The translations under genes and the position numbers were made by a program. Shown one piece after another: positions 57,191 to 64,000 of a stretch of 64,000 bases of DNA. Position 1 is the stretch's first letter. Each line of letters begins with the position of its first letter. The notes under the pieces were generated by a model. The model made no database searches, had not been told where the DNA came from, and saw only the letters and a list, made by a program, of their open reading frames with translations. The DNA lies in assembly GCA_036346375.1 (NCBI GenBank), contig CM070500.1, positions 75,396,525 to 75,460,524 on the forward strand, written 5' to 3'. This DNA comes from Guadua angustifolia (taxonomy: Eukaryota; Streptophyta; Magnoliopsida; Poales; Poaceae).

Positions 57191-57494
57191 CAGGGGCGGA
57201 GCTACAGGGTGGTCACCAACCTGGCCCTGACCTAGCCCATTAGCCTTTAGGTATTTTTCTGTAGGGAAAAAAATCGTAGAACTTCCTCAGCCGATGCTTC
57301 TTAAACTATCATTATAGGTATGTAAGCTACAGATTTAATACCTTTTATTTTAAGATGCTAGATGGTTGTTAAAGCTTTTTATTTGATCATATTGTGTTTG
57401 GTATTTTTTTATTTAAATGTTGGTATGCTGCACTTATATTGTTAAAAAAAGTTAAACTGGACCACCTATGACTAAAATCCTAGCTATGCCACTG
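57191..57494. mobile_element. hAT-like MITE, 304 bp
   Basis: Termini CAGGGGCGGAGCTAC and GTAGC-like TAGCTATGCCACTG are inverted repeats typical of grass hAT MITEs. The flanks GTCGCTGC (57183-57190) and GTCGTTGC (57495-57502) form an 8-bp target duplication with one change. Confidence 0.8.
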
Positions 57495-57676
57495 GTCGTT
57501 GCTGACAAAAATATTAGTAATTACCCCTGTTAGTTGGCTTTAAATAAATGATAAATAACCAATCTGTTACAAAGTCAAGAGTTCAATAGCCCTAAATCCC
57601 TAATCCCCTTGACGATGCAACACAAAGTCTTGACAATGCGTGCAGCGGCGGGCAGCTTCTTCAGACAACTGACACT

Positions 57677-58115
57677 GGGTCTGTTTGTTAGGGCTTTAGA
57701 TTTCAGTTTTACTTGAGATCTAAAATTTATAGACTAAAATAAAGTGAATTAAATTTATATTTTTGATCTAAAATGTAAACAAATTGATCCATCTAAATAC
57801 TCTTAGGTCCTGTTTGGGAGAGCTCCAGATCCCAGCTCCAGCTCAGAGCTGAAACTTATAGGCTAAAATAAAGTGAATTAAGTATATATTTTTAGTCTAA
57901 AATGTAAACAAGATGATCTACCTAAACATTTTTAATGTACCCACAGCTCCAGCTCCACAAATTTCTGGAGCTAGAAATACCCTGCTCCACCAACTCCACA
58001 GATTTTGGTGGAGCTGGAGCTGTCCCAAACACCCCCTTAATATACTCACAACTCCAACTCTACAGATCTGGTGGAGCTAGAAATACCTAGAACTGGAACC
58101 CTACCAAACACACCC
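57677..58115. mobile_element. Tourist-like MITE interrupted by a related MITE
   Basis: The outer ends GGGTCTGTTTGTTAGGG and CCCTACCAAACACACCC are imperfect inverted repeats. The inner element 57806-58036 has ends GGTCCTGTTTGGGAGAGC and GCTGTCCCAAACACCCCC and TTA on both sides (57803-57805, 58037-58039). Both share TAAAATAAAGTGAATTAA, so they belong to one family. Confidence 0.7.
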
Positions 58116-58166
58116 TTAGTCTAGTAGGTAGCGCCCGGGGCCGGCGGCAGAGCTACAATACATATA

Positions 58167-58532
58167 TCAGTGGCAGCTCTTCAAATGCTGGCGAAATTTC
58201 TCTCCCAAGAGAGGAGGGAGAGGTCGTGTCTTTGAAGTCGGAGAAGAAAAGCTGATCAAGGAGGTGCCATACATACCACATAAACAACTGCGACTATATT
58301 TGCTTCTTTTATGCTGATCATAGCGAAGTACCACGGTCATTCTGAGGCACATACCAAGTTGTTTGTGACTGCCAAAGGACCAAAGAAGTTCCTTCAAGCT
58401 CATGGTTGCAGCAATATATGGTGGTCGGATGATTCTGAGCTCCATTTCTTCGTGCATGATAGCAAGCTCATGTATAGGCAATGAGTCCCTGAATGTCAAA
58501 ATAATCATGGCAAAACCAATGTTCATTGTCAT
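58167..58532 (-). CDS. unrecognised 121-residue open frame
   Basis: The frame is open and starts MTMNIGFAMIILTFRDSL. It has no family motif I recognise, no clear splice sites around it and no related neighbour. It could be an exon of a captured gene or chance. Confidence 0.2.
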   Translation of the reverse strand: MTMNIGFAMIILTFRDSLPIHELAIMHEEMELRIIRPPYIAATMSLKELLWSFGSHKQLGMCLRMTVVLRYDQHKRSKYSRSCLCGMYGTSLISFSSPTSKTRPLPPLLGEKFRQHLKSCH

Positions 58533-59008
58533 GTCTCCTCTTCTTTATTCAAGAGAACGTGTAAATCTTTTATGAAGGGCTCCAGTTCCTGCAACTGTGT
58601 TCTTGGTCACTCCAAGCTCCAATATCTTCTGTTGGCGCATAGCACTTGTTTCATACATCGATATTAACTTTGAATGCGAGTTTTCTTTTTTGCATGTTAC
58701 TTTCGAAGCAGCATTTCAAGTGCAAACCATTCTTATCATGTAAACTCCGTAAAAACTATATGTACAAGTTTTCAAAAATTATCATATATAGAGGAGGTTA
58801 GCTTCTACAATTCTGCAAAATTTGAAGACTAAACTTAATCGCATTTAAAAGATATGAAATTGACAAGCAACGAGTTGAATTGTGATGAATAGTGATGATT
58901 GAGTTTGATTTTCAAATTCTACATGGTTGTAGAAGTTAACATTTCCTACGTATTGTAATTTTTTGAGAATTTTTGAAAACTTGTACATATAATTTTTATG
59001 AAGTTTAC
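58533..59008. other. no gene seen
   Basis: AT-rich. A diverged inverted repeat is visible: TACAAGTTTTCAAAAATTATC at about 58761 resembles the inverse of the stretch ending at about 58990. Confidence 0.4.
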
Positions 59009-59420
59009 AGGGTTTACATTATCGATTTGTCCTTAAAAATCGTCCCCGACCGGTACTGATTTTCATAAAAAAATCGGTCAAAAAACAAAGGGTTTTGAAA
59101 TCAAACTTTTTGAAAAAAAATCGATTTTCACCGGTAATTGGCCGATATTTCTCGATAATTGGTCGATGTTCATCGATGATCAGTCAATTTTCCTCGATAA
59201 TCGATAGACAAATTGAACTCTTCTGGTGACTGATTTTTTGAGCGAATTCTCGTCGATTTTCATCGAAAATTACTCGATTTTCACCAATTTTTGAAGAATA
59301 AAATTTTCCCTTTTTTTGATTTTTTTTATTTTTTTGAATTGAACCGGTTTACCGACCAGTATAATTTATCAAGCTAGCTTGATACAGTCAAAAATTAAAT
59401 CGTCGATTTTTGAAACCCTG
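59009..59420. mobile_element. hAT-like element, 412 bp, perfect 8-bp target duplication
   Basis: AAGTTTAC flanks both sides (59001-59008 and 59421-59428). The ends AGGGTTT and AAACCCTG are inverted, with a missing terminal C on the left. The interior is rich in TCGATTTTC and ATCGATAA words and has no transposase. Confidence 0.7.
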
Positions 59421-59428
59421 AAGTTTAC

Positions 59429-60611
59429 AAAGTAAAGGTGGTTTGCACCTGATATGTCAATCATTTAGTGTCAGGTGTTTCCTCATGAAATCAGATACCA
59501 TTTCCACAATAGAATGTGAACGAGTTACTCCTTGTAACACTATGATTGTGACTGCAACATTATAATCCTGTCAACTTTGCAAGGTTTTCAGATTTTCAGC
59601 ATGATTTATTGATTTTTAGAATCTTGCTATTACATTTTCCTTCAAACGATACAAAATGTAGGTGCTCCTACAGCATGCAGCACAAGCATCCGCAATGACA
59701 ATGACAGCAAAATCTTACCGTAACTTCAATTTTTTTTAATATGGCCTTCAAAAAGAACTTCATTGTTTATGTTGAAGCTCTTTGATGGAATGACAGATCT
59801 GTAGAACCTTTCCATACATTTCTCCTTATCAGATACTTCTTGGATTAAACTTGAACCAGCGGGCATTAATGATAAACCAAGCCACGCGTACAATTTCCGT
59901 ATCAGAATCGATGTTGGGCATTCACAAGTCACAACTCACAAGTAACAAGGCAAGGTCACCCCCCAACCTGATTTATTTATATGACCATGCACAAGGACTT
60001 TGTTCTCCGTGTTATAATTTAAATATTCAAAGTTCAAATGCAAAATAACGACTCCATAATATTACAATGGAGATGACATGATATGAACCTTTGTGCATCC
60101 TTGAAATGTACAGTATGTACAGTGGCACAACGTAAAATGAAATCAATAAACATGAGCTCCAGCGGTAGCCCCGATGACGACGGCAATTGTGGCGAGAACA
60201 GCCTGTTATACCAAATAATTCTCATTAGAAGTGACAAGTGACAGATACAAAAGTGATCAAATCTAGAGTTTATCAAGATATCTCTATAGAAAGTAGTTTC
60301 CACAGAACACTACATTAACTACTGGAACTACCAAAAGAATATTATGCAATCTTTTAAAAGTGTGACCAAGTTGTGTGGATCGCTCTTTGTTAATGATACA
60401 TAAATATACTCTAGCAACATACATATAGAAAACTTGATGCATGAATTCCGATGATACAGCATGCAACTGGCGAAGAGTAGGGACCAAAATTGGCGAATAT
60501 GACACGACAACCACCTAATTAGATATTTTCTGAGAGGTGATTGAATGAGCTATACCCCTGTTCGTAAATGTATGACATTTAAGAAAGTGTACAGTCAAAC
60601 TTCTTTAGCTT
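59429..60611. other. no convincing gene
   Basis: AT-rich. On the minus strand, 60205-60149 reads as a possible last exon (AVLATIAVVIGATAGAHVY then stop) behind a CAG acceptor, but no upstream exon was found. Confidence 0.3.
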
Positions 60612-60969
60612 GAGGGCCGAGCTTAGCTCGGTTGGCTGAGGGCAGGGGCGGACCGAGCAGGGGTCGAGGGGGCTAGGGCACACCTTACCCACGACCACAC
60701 CATAGGTACCCCTAGCACCCCCGCCCACCGTACCAGTTTAGTACCCTCTAAATTTATGTCCTAAGTCCGCCATTGGCTGAGGGCGGGGTATGCGCCCAGC
60801 CCACCCTCGTTCGAGCACTACTCGACACGGGCGCTCGCGGAGCCATGGTGCAGGCGCATGTGTGCATATGTGGTGTGCATATGTGGGTGTGTGTGTGAAT
60901 GTGCGTTTATAATCCGGCTGTTGTCCTTTTTCAATGAAATGATAGAGCTCTTGGCCATTTTTTAAAAAA
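60612..60969 (+). mobile_element. tRNA-derived SINE with poly(A) tail
   Basis: The sequence carries an A-box-like TTAGCTCGGTTGGCTGAG and a B-box-like GTTCGAGCAC, internal RNA polymerase III promoter parts of tRNA-derived SINEs, and ends in an A run. The perfect direct repeats AAACTTCTTTAGCTT at 60597-60611 and 60970-60984 are its target duplication. Without the nested MITE it is about 217 bp. Confidence 0.85.
60643..60775. mobile_element. hAT-like MITE nested in the SINE
   Basis: Ends CAGGGGCGGACC and AGTCCGCCATTG bound 133 bp. The perfect 8-bp duplications GCTGAGGG lie at 60635-60642 and 60776-60783. It splits the SINE just after its A box. Confidence 0.88.
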
Positions 60970-60984
60970 AAACTTCTTTAGCTT

Positions 60985-62945
60985 TGACTACTAATATGTA
61001 AAAAAATTATTTAGATTGATCTTGTGAAAATGATATCACTAGATTAATCATGAATAATATTTTTATAATATAATTATTTTATATTTTATGAATATGACTA
61101 TCGCTCTCAAGGCTAGAAATTTCCACATTAATTGGAATTCCTACATTAATCGAAGAAAAAAAGAGAAAGATCTATACCGTTAATAGTGGTGGGTCTAGAT
61201 TATAACGGTTTAGATTAAAAGAAAGAGCTTGTGTCATATACAATACAGAAATAACTAAAATTCCGAATAGAAATAAAATAAAATTAGAAATTTGATTTCC
61301 ACACAAATTTCTATGTAAACTCCCTAAACAAATATAATTCGAAATAAAAATTAAACAAAAGAATAGCAACTGGATTTGTATATGATTTTCCAACAAAAAC
61401 AACTTAAATTACAAATAAATAATAAATTAGTAATTTGATTTCCATATGAATTCCAAAGTAAATTTCCTAAATAAATATAATTTGGAATAAAAATAAATAA
61501 AAATATCAATTTGATTTCCACAAGAATTCCAATCAAAGATAACTAAATTCCAAATAAATGGTAAAACAAAATCGGCAATTTGATATCCATACTAATTCCT
61601 AACTAAAATTGTAAATAAATATAGTTCGATGTGAAAGTTAAAGAAAAATTTGACATTTGATTTCTATATGAATTCCGACAAAAAAAAAACTGAAATTTGG
61701 AATAAAAAAATAAAATAAAAATTGGAACTTTGATTTCGATATGAATTCTAAATTAAAATCCCTCAATAAAGATGAGAACCTAGAGTTGTTGAAGAGAAAG
61801 ACCAAAGTCAAATGAGCCAAAAGCCACGATGATAAGTGGTGTTGTCGAAGAGGTCAGTGTCCAAAGAAGGTTGATAATGGGGAAGCCTCGGTAAAGAGGA
61901 TATGAAACTTTGCATTAAAGACAAGCTACAGACAACATGGAGCCATTGGATAGCTAGGAACGTGCCATTGTTGGTGAGCGATATGCCGTCACCCACGATA
62001 GCGGGCCATATCGTTGGACAACGACTAAACTAGACATATTAGCACCAAAGAAGATAGGAGGTCACCACAGTTAGAGAGAAAGTCACATTGTTGAGTTGGC
62101 CAACGTCGAATAAGATAAGCAGGCGACATAGGACAAGCGAAAATCAAGCATGTATAACATCATGCATATGTATAACATCCATGCATTCGTACAGATAGAA
62201 ACAAAGGAGCCAATAGCTCGAAGTAGAGATGGTGCTACCACAGGGAATAGGCTGGAGGCCACCAGAGAGAGCGTGATAGGTGTCTGTGGTAGTAATAGGC
62301 AACGTTTGCACTGTATGCATGTTGATGTCGTAACATTCAACATTAAATAATAATTGGAGAGAAACACAAGATATCTATATAGTAGAGTATTGTATTGGAA
62401 AGAGTAGCAACCGAGAAGGATCAATCAAGAATTGGGCTTGCTATGGAGGTTGAAGCGGAAAAGTTATAAGGTGATCAAGAAGAGATAGAAGATACACGGT
62501 TCAGTGGGGTAACCGGTGTGTGAGGCAGATAAGTTCAAGGTAGGTCGTCCATGGTGTATAAGCGTATGCGTGAGCAATGTACTCTAATACCATGTAAAAT
62601 AATCAATGCGTTGGTTGAGATTAAACAAAGGTACATGTGATGCATACATTTTGCAAAGAGTTATTGATGGGAAAAGAATAGGAATATATAGCTACATGAT
62701 ACATGTATGACGAAGAGTTGCTACATTTCTAAGAACCCCGTTAACTTATAATGCTCAATGACTTTCTTCTATCAAATCTGATACTTCAATTACGTTCCTC
62801 AAGTTGTATTTTCTTCAAACTTTATTGTCATTACTAATGTTTGTGATGCCTTAACAATCTAAATAGCCTACAAAATATGTTAATATATTCTCAACAATAT
62901 AAGTTATATCATTTGATACTACAAACTTCAAAAGAAATCTAACTA
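60985..62945. other. AT-rich region ending in a Helitron terminus
   Basis: Degenerate repeats with TTTGATTTCCA.A..AATTCC occur several times between about 61290 and 61760. No gene is seen. It may be the body of a non-autonomous Helitron whose 3' end is at 62972; I could not fix the 5' end. Confidence 0.4.
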
Positions 62946-62972
62946 CGCAAATGCGTGGGCCACCCTGCTAGT
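62946..62972 (+). mobile_element. Helitron 3' terminus
   Basis: A hairpin ACGCA/TGCGT (62946-62957, two-base loop) lies 11 bases before CTAG (62969-62972), followed by T. The sequence GGGCCACCCTGCTAG is the usual ending of grass Helitrons. Confidence 0.7.
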
Positions 62973-63509
62973 TCCTATAAAAAATAGTGGTCAGAGTTGC
63001 ATATTGGAGACCATGTCGATGCCTAAAACATCAAACATTTACGAGTGGAGGGTGTATTATCTTAGATGATCATTTAAGTCCAATACTTTACTTCCTTTCA
63101 ACAATCAGATCCATCAAGGTTGTTGCACTAAACTAATTTTTCTCTCTTTTTTATGCTGGAAGCCTGGGGAAACTTGAATGGGCCATTGGTCCAATTCATG
63201 TTTTGCAGTTCACCAATTGCTCCTGATACAGGATTCATTCTTCACATGACAAAGTTCACAAGTCTTACAAGATTGAGAAATAATCAATGTTCTTAAAAGT
63301 TCTCAATTTTTTGGTTTACTATCGGTTACGCAAACAGCTATAAAGGAACGGAAAAGAAAACATGCAGAAACTTCGTATAGAATCCTGATGAGAACTTATA
63401 CTTACTACATATGACTCCCCAGAAATTTGGTCCATTGTTTAGAGTCACATCAGCATGTCACGAGAAAAATACTTGTAAAACGCAACAAATTGCATACACT
63501 AGACTGTAC
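62973..63509. other. no gene seen
   Basis: AT-rich flank of the copia element that follows. No recognisable feature. Confidence 0.35.
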
Positions 63510-64000
63510 TGTTAAGGCAATATCCTGGTTACCTAATATAAGAGATTGCTAATACCTTGTATAGGCTTTCCTTGTATACTCTTGCCTTGTATAGGCTTTC
63601 CTTGTATACCCTTGTATTCATGTATATATTCTGGCCATTGGCCTCATGATCAATACAAGTGCTATTCATAACATGGTATCAGAACAAAGGTTTAGGGTTA
63701 GATTCTCACCACAGCACTTGCTAATTTTTTCGGGCGGCTTTCGTCGCTCTACTCCTCCATGGTTTTGCCGCTTCAGATCGTCGAGCACCTCTATGCACTG
63801 GAGGGTTCCGACTGGCTGCGCTGCCGGTTCGCTTCGTCGCTGCTCGCCTCGGCTTCAACGCAACCTTCGTCAAGACGCTGCTCAGCCTCCCGCATTGCCG
63901 CTTTTGACCGCTCCCAATCGAACGCCGGCTCGCGTTACCTCCGTCTTCCCGCTGCGTGCGGCCGGCCATCTCGGCGCCGTTTTCTTCGCCTGTTCTCGGG
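63510..64000 (+). mobile_element. 5' end of a Ty1/copia element, cut by the window edge
   Basis: The LTR runs from TGTTAAGGCAATATCC at 63510 to CTATTCATAACA at 63673 (164 bp). It is followed directly by TGGTATCAGAAC (63674-63685), an initiator tRNA-Met primer site. It matches the family of the kinesin-intron element (TGTTAGACAGTATCC...CATTCATAACA on the minus strand). The LTR holds an internal duplication of CTTGTATAGGCTTTCCTTGT. Downstream 63720-64000 is GC-rich leader or gag start without a clear frame. Confidence 0.8.

Noticed and set aside
60149..60205. Possible last exon reading AVLATIAVVIGATAGAHVY
   Set aside because: No upstream exon or family match found; kept only as a note in the regional entry.

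Overview
The window is nuclear DNA of a grass (Poaceae), probably Oryza-like; the species is inferred only from gene and repeat content. Genes have many introns with plant splice sites. Gaps are filled with Ty1/copia, Ty3/gypsy-like, Mutator-like, hAT-like, Tourist-like, Helitron and SINE sequences. There are no bacterial operons, CRISPR arrays or convincing RNA genes.

Layout. 1-5162: the end of a degenerate LTR element that interrupts an HGH1-like gene remnant (5163-5530, minus). 6284-13546: an intact-looking seven-exon gene for a folate-biopterin transporter family membrane protein (plus), with a Helitron end and a decayed copia element in its last intron. 14896-15139: a fragment of an ankyrin/CCCH zinc-finger gene. 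17301-30977: a nineteen-exon kinesin-14 gene with a calponin-homology domain (KCH type, minus). It carries one AT-AC (U12-type) intron, a 5.07-kb copia insertion in an intron, and a one-base frameshift after the motor domain. 30778-37931: a 3.5-kb tandem duplication that repeats the kinesin first exon, its upstream region and a transposon-derived coding fragment.

38-64 kb is a repeat bed: a long hairpin (about 38955-39932), a Mutator-type MITE, two copies of a 3.31-kb TG...CA unit nested in opposite orientation (40408-47034 around 42027-45338, each with its own 5-bp target duplication), an XH-domain pseudogene, a 5.1-kb MULE (51517-56615) whose left end was tandemly duplicated with its flank, several small MITEs, a SINE containing a MITE, a Helitron terminus and the 5' end of another copia element.

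The observation most worth following is inside the nested 3.31-kb units. About 29 short inverted repeats have an invariant five-base centre (TGTGT on one strand, ACACA on the other) and arms that differ from site to site. Between the two copies at least one stem pair changed on both sides (A-T to G-C), and near-miss pairs are G-T on the TGTGT strand, as expected for an RNA. I know of no description of such an array. Coordinates and splice sites were read by eye; no searches were run.
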